Assembly: GCA_026874595.1 (NCBI GenBank)
Contig: CM049308.1
Span: 75,875,124 to 75,939,123 of the forward strand
Length of the DNA stretch: 64,000 bases
From: Sipunculus nudus
Lineage: Eukaryota; Annelida; Sipuncula; Golfingiida; Sipunculidae
Direction of reading: 5' to 3'
Position 1 is the stretch's first letter; each line of letters starts with the position of its first letter. The notes beneath the pieces are model-generated. The model did not search any database. It worked only from the letters and a program-made list of their open reading frames with translations, and was not told the DNA's origin. Made by a program: the position numbers and the translations under genes. Of this stretch, positions 35,641-48,800 are shown in pieces.

Positions 35641-37648
35641 TGGACGAGAACTTCATGTGAGTAAATAACTTGGATTGGTGCATGACATATCAGATTATTA
35701 TATACAATTATGAGAAGCATCAAGTTTCTATATCCAGCTGGCTGCATGTTTATGCAAACTTACCTGCAGTCACGACCCCCGCATTATTATTGTTTCATGA
35801 AAAATACGGATGAAAATACAACACAAATGTGAAAAGTAATAACATTCAGATTTAAATATTTTCTTAATTTCATTTGGTAATAGTACCATTGGAGAGGTCA
35901 AATGTTCTAAATCTACCCCTACAAGTGCCCCCCCCCCCCCCTTCTATCATTGTCTGACAGCGGTCGCGAGTCACTCCACTTGTTTTAAATTAAACTTGTA
36001 GAAATTAAACTTGTAGTTGTGAAAAGGTATTCGACAACGACGAACATTTATACTTTCAGTTTAACTTTGTCTTAATTTCATGAAGTTAACGGACAATATG
36101 ACAATGTAACATTCCAGGAATACTAGCTTTAACGTGTTGATATTAATTGTACTCTATTTCAATTTGCCAGATGTTTTAAAATCTAAGTTACGTGTCTGTT
36201 CAGTTTTAGATTAACAATGTCAAATGCCCTTTGTAGGTCTAACAACATAGTGCAGGTGGAATTAACTCCTCTCAGTTTCCATGAGCGGATCCAGAACCAT
36301 CCCCGAAATCAATGAACAGAGCAAAAAAAAAAACCCTTGCTTTAAAATATTTAAATTTTGGAACATCTTTTACTCTTGACTTCACATGCTAATTGTTGGC
36401 CGGATCCAGGACCATTCCGGAGACAGAGTCAGAAACTCATTTTGAAATACTGAAATTTTGGAACAGTTTTTTTTTTCCTTACTATATATGCTAATTGTTT
36501 TTCTTCAATATTCATAAAGATTTATTTGGAATGTTATAAGAAGGAACCAAATTGGTTTGAATTATTTACAAGAAATAGTTCATAGCAAGATGTTATATCG
36601 CCATTGTCTGGAATGAATATTAGTTCTATTTATATACATGGAAGACAAAGTAATATAATAATATATAAAATAATATATAAAGTAAGTTTGAATATTGTTG
36701 GAAAACTAAAATACAAATTCCCCTCTTAAAATTCTCTTTAGTTTGACATGTTGATCGTTTTGCTTTTCCCTGAAATAATAGAGCAAATGGATGCTTAGAT
36801 ATTGAGAAGTTGATAATATCCCCATTCTTCCATCTGCATAATCGGAACTTAATGTTTCATGTAAACCCTGGGAAGAGTAAGATACGGGTAATAATTTACC
36901 TTGTTTCACTTTGAGAAATTTCCGCCCATCACTGTATTTTGAGAACTATGATCTAAATAAGAATATCGTGCGATAAGGACGTTCTTGGCAGCAGAATATA
37001 CCAATGCGCATGCGTTCGTCTTGTAACGTTTACCTTTGGTTAAGAACTCTATTCAATGCCAACAAGATCTTTTTGTTTCATAAAACTAGCATTTTCATGA
37101 TGATAATATCTATTAATAACAACATGGCATCATTCCGATTACCGCGTGAAGCACGCGGGAATTAAGTGACGCAGCGGATATATCAACAAGAAGTTTATTA
37201 TATGCATATTTTTTACACCCATGTTCCCTGTTTTTTATCCCCATGTTTCACATTTCCAGGTTTCAAATTTCAATGATGCATACCTTTGTGCACAAGTTCG
37301 CACGCTAACCTTGACACTGCCGCAGTCACAATGAGCGTTTTTAAGCTATTCTAGTTTTTGAATCATAACGGGCAATAATTCTGTGTGTAAACATTTTAAT
37401 AATAACAGGAAAAACGTATCTCAAAGACTACTTATTTCATCCAGCACGATTCCCAAAAGTACATGAGTAAATTAGAAATAAAATACTTAATTAAAGTAAA
37501 ATGTTTGTTTACATGAATGTTATATTATTAGGTACCTGTAGCTTCGTAGTTTTCCAGGGAAACAGGTCGTCCTCTGCAGGTTGTTTTATGTCCGCTCATC
37601 CGAGAGCGCCCTCTTGCCTTCATGTCACTTAAAAAACATCCGCCGAGT
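35640..37648. other. No gene seen; diverged 115-bp duplication and C14 run
   Basis: A C14 run lies at 35928-35941. Two diverged copies of about 115 bp lie at 36285-36400 and 36401-36510, each with GGATCCAG-ACCAT, AAATTTTGGAACA and ATGCTAATTGTT. No coding region is supported. Confidence 0.5.
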
Positions 37649-38558
37649 TTAAGGGGGAACATGACACTTTAAACTACCAATGGAATTTCTTAGATATTTT
37701 GCACATGATATCTACAAGGCATACTTTGTAAAATTCTGAAATAAATTTTGGGGGTCAATGTGCTTATTTTTGCTGTATATGAAGTTGAAAATGGACACTT
37801 ATGGTGGGCTTTAATATGATATTATAACTGAGGGGGGAGCAAAAGTTACATACTTTAGAAAACTGACCAATGTATTTTTCATAATATTCTAAATAAACAT
37901 GCAGAATTAAATATCAATCTTATTTAAAGACAAAAATGTGTATGTCAATGGGTTATATTTTAAAATATAAGGCAAAAATATGATCAATTTGGACATTATT
38001 AGTTTAGAAAATCCCCTAAAAGTGGCGCTGGTGGTTGTGAGACAGAGAACAATTCCACGCATAAATGGCCTCTGGCGTCAACAAGATATGATCAGCTTTT
38101 AAGATGCCCATATAATAAGAAATATAAATACCAGCACTATAAAACTATGGTTATATACTAATTATCTCTTCAGAATTTCAATATCGGTGTTACTAACAAT
38201 CATATGGTGATACATGTGTTCTTTTTTTTATCATCTACTTGCAACTGTCGAAACTGACAGTTGGCATATTCCTGCACTTGAGCCTCTTCTTGTGTTATTC
38301 TGTTTGAAAATTTCTATGTAAATATTTGGTACTATTTATAAAATAATTAAATAAAGCTGTTACACTAAGCATTCCTACAATTATTGTTCATCCTAGTTAG
38401 TTTTCACAAATGATGCTCTGAAGCGATTACGTTTTCATGCCAACAAAAGTCACAAACGGCAAAATATGTAGCCTCTTGACAATATAAAAATACCAGATAT
38501 TCTTAGTTTGTAGTGTCATCAGTATGGGCCGCCAGTAAAGTGTCAAGTTCCCCTTTAA
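37649..38558. mobile_element. TTAA-flanked inverted-repeat element, about 0.9 kb, non-coding
   Basis: TTAA lies at 37649-37652 and 38555-38558. Inside, the ends are inverted: left GGGGGAACATGACACTTTA, right TAAAGTGTCAAGTTCCCCT. A TTAA target duplication is made by piggyBac and Kolobok transposases. The 900-bp interior has no ORF over 60 codons, so this is a non-autonomous copy. Confidence 0.7.
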
Positions 38559-38809
38559 GTCTGACATAGACTGTCATAAGATTAACTTATTCTATTACCT
38601 GATTTAATGACCGGTTTATAAGAAACGAAAGACAAACATGTAAGGTTACCTGTTTTTTCCCGTATAGTGTAATAATATTGATAAAATTACTGCTTTAATG
38701 TTTAATTATTATAATTAAACTAGAAAACGGGTAGTCGAAAAGCGTTTTTTTTTTTAATGTTGCCTGGCAACCTGTATCGAATGACTGGTTCCTTTGACAC
38801 CACCAGTTT

Positions 38810-40625
38810 TAATTCAAGCAGCTTGTAGCTGCGCAGTGTCCAAGGGATCACTTCGATCTTGAGTACAGTTGTACCATACAATTTGACCATATTCTACTAT
38901 TGGCCTTACATAGGGAAAATAAATATTCTCAATGCTTTTTCCGTCAAGCAAATGTTTCAATTTACTCATAATTAAAATATTTTGATGGTGCTTTAGCTGT
39001 GACATTTTCAATATGGTCTTTCCATCTGCAGTCTCTCCTGAAGGTTTTTCCTAAATGGTTATGACTGATGTAATAACCATTTTTTGTGTCATCTAGAAAT
39101 AAGTCAGGGTGATTGTTTCCTGATGATTTCATTGAGAATAACATTTATACATATATATATTTTTTGTTTGCGTTGAATGTACCTAGCCATTTTTTGGACG
39201 ATATATGATTTTTTTCTAAGTCATCATTTAATATTTTTTTTTTGCTGCTTGCACAGGGTCTTCTATGGTAAAATATCATCAGCAAATAATCTAATATTAC
39301 TTACTCTATTTTCTGTTTTGTCAATTATAAATAACAAAACAGCAGGGTTCCTAGTATAGATCCCTGTAGTAGTAGAAGTACAGCTGTGTTTCCATGTATC
39401 CGTAAAAATTGTATCCGCAAAAGACGTACGTACGCTCTCTATAGTGCGCAGTCCGTCAAAACTGTTTCCATAAAAATCCATTCATCCGTAAATCTCGTAC
39501 GTCTCGTACGCAAAAAATCGGATCCCTCTTTTTAAGATGAACTGTTTCCATATGTACCTTTAACGTGCTCCGCATGCGTAACCGCAAAAACGGACAGCAT
39601 CGAAACAGATCGGTGAGCGATTCATCCCTTTTGCGGATGGCAAAAATGCCTACATTTCCTAACAGTGCCCCGGCTCCAGGTGTGATGAGACATACGTACG
39701 TACTTAACACATCTTAAAGCTGTGTTTCCATGAATCCGCAAAAAACGTATCCGTTAAAGACGTACGTACGTTCCAAAGTGCGCAGTCCGCAAAAACTGTT
39801 TCCTTAAGTACGTACGTTTTTCTTGCGGACACCCTTTCACGTGCCTCTTTTGAAACTGCAAGGACGACAGGCAGGAAGAAGGTCAATATGTCTCATCACA
39901 CCTGACGCCGGGGCACTGTTGGGAAATGTAGGCATTTTTGCCATCCGCAAAACGGATGAATCGCTAACCGATCCGTTTCGACGCTGTCCGTTTTTGCGGA
40001 TACGTTTGCGGAGCACGTTATAACGTACATATGGAAACAGTTCATCTTAAAAAGGGGTATCCGATTTTTTTGCGTACGAGACGTACGATATTTACGGATG
40101 AATGAAAACACAGCTTCAGTTGAAAATGCCCGACCTGATACTATACGTACGTATGTCTTTTGCGGATACGTTTTTTGCGGTTACATGGAAACACAGCTTA
40201 ATACTTCCTGTAGTTATTAATTATTGTTTGCTGTTTCCTATTATTAAGATACTCGGCTAACCAGCAGATTAATTTTCCTTTGATACCAACTGATGACAAC
40301 TTCTTAAGAAGACCTTCATACTAGACTTTGTCAAATGCCTTGCTCTTGTCTAAAAATATGGCTAACACTTCTTTACTTCTATCAATATCTTGGCAGATCG
40401 AATTGTAGAGGACTGATAGTTGATAGACTGATGAATCTCCTGAGATAAATCCGGACTGGTATAGATTTATTTTGATTTGAAAAATTTGTACATATATTTT
40501 CAGTAATTTTTAATGTTAACAGGTACATGACGTCAGTGATATCGGTCTATAATTAACTGAAAAATATTTTTCCCGTTTTTTAATTGGTGATTCATCTTTA
40601 TTTATTTTTTTTTCATTAAGAAGGG
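38810..40625 (-). pseudogene. Jockey/CR1-like LINE reverse transcriptase relic, split by a MITE
   Basis: Reading the minus strand from about 40550: NYRPISLTSCT, YQSGFISGDSSVYQLSVLYN, EVLAIFLDKSKAFDKV (a stop stands where W/D is usual), and YEGLLKKLSSVGIKGKLI. The frame then meets the inverted-repeat element at 39382-40201. Beyond it the same protein resumes: LQGSILGTLLF near 39365, VSNIRLFADDILP near 39280 (the catalytic FADD box), HLGKTFRRDCRWKDHIENVT near 39050, and YFPYVRPIVEYGQIVWYNCT near 38880. The order matches the RT of Jockey/CR1-type LINEs from the palm to the C-terminal connection. Several stops and frame changes are present. The endonuclease is not seen. Confidence 0.8.
39382..40201. 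mobile_element. Fold-back MITE pair with TTAA target duplication
   Basis: The right element, 39718-40197, is flanked by TTAA (39714-39717 and 40198-40201). It has about 34-bp inverted ends beginning AGCTGTGTTTCCATG and ending CATGGAAACACAGC. To its left, 39382-39713 begins with a second AGCTGTGTTTCCATG. Its 39470-39695 part is the inverted complement of 39893-40115, so the whole can fold into a hairpin with arms of about 220 bp. The interior is rich in ACGTACGT and GCGGAT words. There is no coding capacity. The TTAA duplication suggests mobilisation by a piggyBac- or Kolobok-type transposase. Confidence 0.75.
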
Positions 40626-40629
40626 AGCT

Positions 40630-41015
40630 GTCCTTTGTCAAGCGAGAAGTTAAATAATCTCCATGGTGGATAGGAACTCCCTACTGAAATTTAGTCAAAA
40701 TTACTTAAAATTTGGCGTACAAAAATCATAAAGCAGCTATAAGGATTCTTAAAGTACCATTTTTAACCTGATTATAAATTAATAAACCATACCGCAAACG
40801 AGATTTATTTATGTTTTTTTTTAAAATTTCCTGACCACGGGATCACTGCGTGCACTCGCAGGGTCAAATTAGGCCATGTTTATATCCATGATCAAGTCAT
40901 TTTCGTCGCGTGAACTAAGGAAATTATTAAAGTTCCATGGACAAATACTGAGCCGTTATCAAATGCCAGCAGGTTGAATTCATGAAAGTTTTAAGCAAGA
41001 CGCCTACATGTAGAA
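40630..41015. other. No gene seen
   Basis: A non-coding stretch between the two LINE relics. Confidence 0.5.
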
Positions 41016-41019
41016 CGCC

Positions 41020-41110
41020 CATCAGCGTATATCTTGATTAATCTAAAGCGTTCGACACAATAAACCATGGTATATTGCTTCATCGACTCATAAGAAATAA
41101 AATTGTTATC
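41020..41110 (+). pseudogene. Short LINE reverse transcriptase fragment
   Basis: The plus strand reads SKAFDTINHGILLHRLIRNK with stops just before SKAF, the D-x-SKAFDT-H--LL-KL block of Jockey/CR1-type LINE polymerases. It is in the opposite orientation to the relic at 38.8-40.6 kb, so it is a separate insertion remnant. Nothing else of the element was recognised around it. Confidence 0.65.
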
Positions 41111-41348
41111 AAACTTTAAGTTTATCCAATCCATTGGCAACATATTTTTTTCAGAATATACATTTACACGTGGGGTTCTTTTAGTCATATTTCTATTAAT
41201 TCGTTTAAATTCACATCTTTTGGGACTGCTGGAAAGTGCAAACCGGAAGTTGTGCCAAGGCTTTCACGCATCTGAGTCCAGTTGGAATGTACTCACTTTC
41301 GAACTTCACTAACTGCAGTCATCCACATAGAAATTGTTCAATACAGTA

Positions 41349-41897
41349 TAAAACTACGATTTCTTTTACGCGGTTGCGGCCGCGGTACGGTCGCGGATAA
41401 AGTCGAACATCTGATATTATGAAGGATTGATTTCTTATATGCGGTTGCGGTAGGCCCTACCTATCCGACCCGTCATCCCACAATTTTTTGTGGGATCATG
41501 TAGCGACCGATCCGACAAAACGTTTTAAAGGATTGGGTCGGACGAGGATTCCCACTGAATTGTATATGTCACATAGGGTTTTCCCCAGGATTATAACGTG
41601 GTTATCAGTATATGCCACGAGATAAAACGTTTTCCACCTGAAAGCATCGATTTAAATTATTATGAATATGGGAAACATTTGTTTGTCATTCACTGGTGAA
41701 TGGTCTGTCCAATATGTATCTGTTTCGATTCAAGCGGCTGGTTTCCTATCTTTTACTACCACTTTCTCAATGCAGAGATATATTTATATCATACATAAAT
41801 ATTTTATCACATATACATACATCGTTTTTATCCGCGAACGCTTAAAAGGAATCGGACTTGCCGCAACCGCAACCCCGTAAAAGGAATCGTAGCTTAA
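41349..41897. mobile_element. PIF/Harbinger-type MITE, copy 1 (intact, 543 bp)
   Basis: The element at 41352-41894 has inverted ends (AACTACGATTTCTTTTACGC at left, a one-to-two-base variant of AGCTACGATTCC; GGAATCGTAGCT at right). It is flanked by TAA at 41349-41351 and 41895-41897. A 3-bp TWA duplication is typical of PIF/Harbinger. It supplies the uninterrupted reference for copy 2: its sequence TTTACTACCACTTT is the empty target of the next insertion level. Confidence 0.75.
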
Positions 41898-42800
41898 ATC
41901 TTCTGTTAGCTGAACTCGCTTCTGTGAACTCCGGCCGTTTGTCTAAAGCTACGATTCCTTTTACGCGGTTGTGGTTGCGGATAGAGTCGGATATATGATA
42001 TTATGGTGGACTGATTCCTTTTATGCGGTTGCGGTACTTATTCGACCAGTCATCTGACAAATATTTGCCGGATCATGTAGCGACCGATCTGACAAATATT
42101 TTAAACGGATGGGGTCGGACGAGGAATCCCACTGAATTGCATACGTCACATAGGGGTTTCCCCAGGATTATAAAGTGTTTATCAGTAAATGCCACAAGGA
42201 AAAACGTCTTTTGCCTGAAGGCATCGATTTGAATGATTGTGAGTATGCGAAACTTTTGACTATAATTCACTAATGAGTGGTCTGCCCAGCCTTATACATG
42301 TATCTGTTTCGGGTCAAGCGGTTGGTTTCCTATATTTTACTATAGTCCGTTCCACCAACCGTGACACTAGGTTTTTTGGGGTTTTCTTCTCACCCTGGAT
42401 TTATAATGTGTGTTCATAGCGGTACGGCGAATGCTGAGAAAACGACCTAATTTTGTGTGAAGTTAGCGAAAATTGATGAGAAACAACTAACATCACGACG
42501 CCTACGCTCTCGAGGCAGCGGAAATCTTGCGCTTCTAAAGAAGCAACTGATCCTTACGATATAGGAAGTAGCCCTATAGCCAATTATAGGTAAAGCGCTG
42601 TGTAAAGAGCGTAAATATATTCAAATGACTGTGTGAGGGCGAACAGGGTTCACTGGAAAAAATGCCCGAGCTTGAAATTGACACGAGAGCCACCGGTGAT
42701 ACATTGTAAAAGGTAATCGCAGGTGCTGCATGCCCGGTACACGTGCCTGGGGGAAATCTAGGACGCACAGGTACAGTGTACAAGTTTCTGGCGTTTTATT

Positions 42801-45800
42801 AGCTCAGCTGACTGAAAGTCATCTGAGCTATAGGGATCACCTTTTGTCCGTCGGCCGTCCGGGCGTCTGTGCGTTAACAGGGCACAAATCGTAACCGCTT
42901 GAACTGGAATCTTCTTACTTGACATCCTGGGAGGTCCATGAAAAATCTCCTTGGAAACCAGAAATTAGGTCTCTGTTACCCATATCCTTCGAGCTATGGG
43001 GCCCCAAAGTACCCCCAGAAAAGTCCAAAATTTCATACAAAAACTTCAATATCTCATTAACTACTTGACTGATGGTCATGATTTTTGGCATACATATTGA
43101 TCATGAGAGGTTCCATCAGTTCCTGAAGACTGGTTGCGCCACCTGTATTTTTCGATATTTTACGAATTTTTTTCTCTATTTTTGAGACCTTTAAAATTGT
43201 GAACATCTGTTAACAAGGCACAAATCGTAATGACTGGACTTAGAATCTTCATTCTCTAAACACTGAGAGACCTATGAAAAGTCTCCATGGAAACCAGAAA
43301 TTAGGTCTCTGTTACCCATATCCTTCCAGCTATGGTGCCCCAAACTACCCTCCAGAAAAGTAAAAAATTTCATACAAAAACTTCAATATCTCATTAAATA
43401 CATGACTGATGGTCATGATTTTTGTCATACATATTGATCATGAGATGTTCCATCACTTCCTGCAGACTGGTGGCGCCACCTGTATCGTTCAATTTTTTTC
43501 TCTATTTTTGAGACCTTTCAAAATGTAAACATCTGTTAACAAGGCACAAATCGTAAAGACTGGACCTAGAATCTTCATTCTTGACACACTGAGAGACCTA
43601 TGAAAAGTCTCCATGGAAACCAGAAATTAGGTCTCTGTTACCCATATTCTTCAAGCTATGGAGCCCCAAAGTACCCCCAAGAAAAGTAAAAAATTTCATA
43701 CAAAAACTTCAGTATCTCATTAACTACTTGAATGATGGTCATGATTTGTGGCATAACTATTGATCATGAGATGTGTCATCTGTTCCTGCAGACTGGTGGC
43801 GCCACCTGTATCGTTCAATTTTTTACGATTTTTTCCTCTATTTTGAGACCTTTAAGGATGCTGTCATCTGTTAGCATGGCACAAATAGTAACGACTGGAC
43901 CTAGAATCTTCATTCTTGACACACAGGGAGACCCATGAAAAGTCTCAATGGAAATATGAAATTAGGTCTCTGTTACCCATATCCTTTAAGCTGTGGCACT
44001 CCAAAGTACAGCTCAGATTAATGGAAAATTTGATATAAAAGCTGAAGTATCTGAACAACGAATGCAGGGATCACCATAATTGTTTGCATGGATTTTTATC
44101 ATGGAGTGTGTCATCAGTTTCTGCAGCCTGGGTGCGCCACCTCTATTTTTTTTTTTTTTTAATTATTTTTTTACGAATTGTTTTCTCTTTTTTTTTGAGA
44201 CCTTTAAAAATGTGAACATCTGTTAGCATGGCACAAATCGTAACGACTGGACCTAGAATCTTCATTCTCAATACACTGAGAGACCTATGAAAAGTCTCCA
44301 TGGAAACCAGAAATTTGGTCTCTGTTACCCATATCCTTCGAGCTATGGTACCCCAAAGTACCCCCCCAGAGTAGTCAAAAATTTCATACAAAAACTTCAA
44401 TATCTCAATAACTACATCACTGATGGTCATGATTTTTGGCATACATATTGATTATGAGATGTTCCATCAGTTCCTGCAGACTGGTGGCGCCACCTATATT
44501 GTTTGATTTTTTTACGATTTCTTCCTCTATTTTTGAGACCTTTAAGGATGCTGTCATATGTTAGCATGGCACAAATCGTAAAGACTGGACCTAGAATCTT
44601 CATTCTCAATACACTGAGAGACCTATGAAAAGTCTCCATGGAAACCAGAAATTAGGTCTCTGTTACCCATATCATTCAAGCTATGGGGCCCCAAAGTACC
44701 CCCCAGAGTAGTCAAAAATTTCATACAAAAACTTCAATATCTCAATAACTACATCACTGATGGTCATGATTTGTGGCATAACTATTGATCAAGAGGTGTT
44801 CCATCAGTTCCTGCAGACTAATGGCGCCACCTATATTGTTTGATTTATTTACGATTTCTTCCTCTATTTTTGAGACCTTTAAGGATGCTGTCATCTGTTA
44901 GCATGGCACAAATCGTAACGACTGGACCTAGAATCTTCATTCTCAATACACTGAGAGACCCATGAAAATTCTCCATGGAAACCTGAAATTAGGTCTCTGT
45001 TACCCATATTCTTTAGGCTGTATGGCTCCAAAATACCCCCCAGAATAATGGAAAATTTGATACAAAAAGTGCAGTATCTCAATAACTACAACACTGATGG
45101 TCATAATTTTGGCATACATATTGATCATGAGCTGTTCCATCAGTTCCATGTGGTTATCTATCAAGAGGGTACAAATTGCAACAACTGGACCTAGAAACTT
45201 CATTCTTGTCATGCAAGCAGGCCCATGAAGAGTGCCTGTGGAAACTTGAAATTAGGTCTCTGTTACCCATATCCTTCAAGCTATAGGACTCTGAAGTATC
45301 CCTTAGAATAATGGACAATTTGATACAAAAGCTGAAGTATCTGAACAACTAATACGGAGATCATCATGATTCTTTGCATGGATATTGACCATTGAGTGTT
45401 TTTAGCTCAGCTGACTGTAAGTCATCTGAAGTATCCCTCAGAATAATGGACAATTTGATACAAAAGCTCAAGTATCTAAACAACTATTGCAGTGATCACC
45501 ATGATTCTTTGCATGGATATTGATAATGGAATGTGTCATCAGTTTCTGCAGTATGGTGGCGCCACCTGTATTTTTTTTTTTATTTTTACGAATTTTTTCT
45601 CTTTTTTTTGAGACCTCATAAGATGCGGTCATCTGTTAACATGGCACAAATCGTAACAACTGGACCTAGAATCTTCTCTCTTGACATGCTGAGAGGCCCA
45701 TGAAAAGTCTCCTTAAAAACTTGAAATTAGGTCTCTGTTACCCATAACCTCTGAGCTATGGGGCTCCGAAGTACCCCCCAGAATAATGGAAAATTTGATA

Positions 45801-48800
45801 CAAAAGCTCAAGTATCTGGACAATTATTATATTGATCACCATGATTCTTTGCATGGATATTGATTATGAAATGTTTCATCAGTTTCTGCATTCTGGTGGC
45901 GCCACCTGTATTTTTTTCAATTTTTAGCTCAGCTGACTGAAAGTCATCTGAGCTTTAGGGATCACCTTAGGAATCTTCATTCTCTAAACACTGAGAGACC
46001 TATGAAAAGTCTCCATGGAAACCAGAAATTAGGTCTCTGTTACCCATATCCTTCCAGCTATGGTGCCCCAAACTACCCTCCAGAAAAGTAAAAAATTTCA
46101 TACAAAAACTTCAATATCTCATTAAATACATGACTGATGGTCATGATTTTTGTCATACATATTGATCATGAGATGTTCCATCACTTCCTGCAGACTGGTG
46201 GCGCCACCTGTATCGTTCAATTTTTTTCTCTATTTTTGAGACCTTTCAAAATGTAAACATCTGTTAACAAGGCACAAATCGTAAAGACTGGACCTAGAAT
46301 CTTCATTCTTGACACACTGAGAGACCTATGAAAAGTCTCCATGGAAACCAGAAATTAGGTCTCTGTTACCCATATTCTTCAAGCTATGGAGCCCCAAAGT
46401 ACCCCCAAGAAAAGTAAAAAATTTCATACAAAAACTTCAGTATCTCATTAACTACTTGAATGATGGTCATGATTTGTGGCATAACTATTGATCATGAGAT
46501 GTGTCATCTGTTCCTGCAGACTGGTGGCGCCACCTGTATCGTTCAATTTTTTACGATTTTTTCCTCTATTTTGAGACCTTTAAGGATGCTGTCATCTGTT
46601 AGCATGGCACAAATAGTAACGACTGGACCTAGAATCTTCATTCTTGACACACAGGGAGACCCATGAAAAGTCTCAATGGAAATATGAAATTAGGTCTCTG
46701 TTACCCATATCCTTTAAGCTGTGGCACTCCAAAGTACAGCTCAGATTAATGGAAAATTTGATATAAAAGCTGAAGTATCTGAACAACGAATGCAGGGATC
46801 ACCATAATTGTTTGCATGGATTTTTATCATGGAGTGTGTCATCAGTTTCTGCAGCCTGGGTGCGCCACCTCTATTTTTTTTTTTTTTTAATTATTTTTTT
46901 ACGAATTGTTTTCTCTTTTTTTTTGAGACCTTTAAAAATGTGAACATCTGTTAGCATGGCACAAATCGTAACGACTGGACCTAGAATCTTCATTCTCAAT
47001 ACACTGAGAGACCTATGAAAAGTCTCCATGGAAACCAGAAATTTGGTCTCTGTTACCCATATCCTTCGAGCTATGGTACCCCAAAGTACCCCCCCAGAGT
47101 AGTCAAAAATTTCATACAAAAACTTCAATATCTCAATAACTACATCACTGATGGTCATGATTTTTGGCATACATATTGATTATGAGATGTTCCATCAGTT
47201 CCTGCAGACTGGTGGCGCCACCTATATTGTTTGATTTTTTTACGATTTCTTCCTCTATTTTTGAGACCTTTAAGGATGCTGTCATCTGTTAGCATGGCAC
47301 AAATCGTAAAGACTGGACCTAGAATCTTCATTCTCAATACACTGAGAGACCTATGAAAAGTCTCCATGGAAACCAGAAATTAGGTCTCTGTTACCCATAT
47401 CATTCAAGCTATGGGGCCCCAAAGTACCCCCCAGAGTAGTCAAAAATTTCATACAAAAACTTCAATATCTCAATAACTACATCACTGATGGTCATGATTT
47501 GTGGCATAACTATTGATCAAGAGGTGTTCCATCAGTTCCTGCAGACTAATGGCGCCACCTATATTGTTTGATTTATTTACGATTTCTTCCTCTATTTTTG
47601 AGACCTTTAAGGATGCTGTCATCTGTTAGCATGGCACAAATCGTAACGACTGGACCTAGAATCTTCATTCTCAATACACTGAGAGACCCATGAAAATTCT
47701 CCATGGAAACCTGAAATTAGGTCTCTGTTACCCATATTCTTTAGGCTGTATGGCTCCAAAATACCCCCCAGAATAATGGAAAATTTGATACAAAAAGTGC
47801 AGTATCTCAATAACTACAACACTGATGGTCATAATTTTGGCATACATATTGATCATGAGCTGTTCCATCAGTTCCATGTGGTTATCTATCAAGAGGGTAC
47901 AAATTGCAACAACTGGACCTAGAAACTTCATTCTTGTCATGCAAGCAGGCCCATGAAGAGTGCCTGTGGAAACTTGAAATTAGGTCTCTGTTACCCATAT
48001 CCTTCAAGCTATAGGACTCTGAAGTATCCCTTAGAATAATGGACAATTTGATACAAAAGCTGAAGTATCTGAACAACTAATACGGAGATCATCATGATTC
48101 TTTGCATGGATATTGACCATTGAGTGTTTTTAGCTCAGCTGACTGTAAGTCATCTGAAGTATCCCTCAGAATAATGGACAATTTGATACAAAAGCTCAAG
48201 TATCTAAACAACTATTGCAGTGATCACCATGATTCTTTGCATGGATATTGATAATGGAATGTGTCATCAGTTTCTGCAGTATGGTGGCGCCACCTGTATT
48301 TTTTTTTTTATTTTTACGAATTTTTTCTCTTTTTTTTTGAGACCTCATAAGATGCGGTCATCTGTTAACATGGCACAAATCGTAACAACTGGACCTAGAA
48401 TCTTCTCTCTTGACATGCTGAGAGGCCCATGAAAAGTCTCCTTAAAAACTTGAAATTAGGTCTCTGTTACCCATAACCTCTGAGCTATGGGGCTCCGAAG
48501 TACCCCCCAGAATAATGGAAAATTTGATACAAAAGCTCAAGTATCTGGACAATTATTATATTGATCACCATGATTCTTTGCATGGATATTGATTATGAAA
48601 TGTTTCATCAGTTTCTGCATTCTGGTGGCGCCACCTGTATTTTTTTCAATTTTTAGCTCAGCTGACTGAAAGTCATCTGAGCTTTAGGGATCACCTTTTG
48701 TCCGTCTTCCGTCCGGCCATCCAGGTGTCTGTCTGTTAACAGGGCACAAATCGTAACCGCTAGACTGGGAATCTTCTTACTTGAAATCCTGGGAGGTCTA

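Noticed and set aside
39382-40201. CRISPR-like array from repeated GCGGAT and ACGTACGT words
   Set aside because: Words are inverted-repeat arms of a fold-back MITE, with no regular spacers, in a eukaryotic genome.
42801-42830. TAGCTCAGCTGA resembles a tRNA box A, suggesting a tRNA gene or SINE promoter
   Set aside because: No box B or cloverleaf follows; the word is part of a perfect-type hairpin at the element end.
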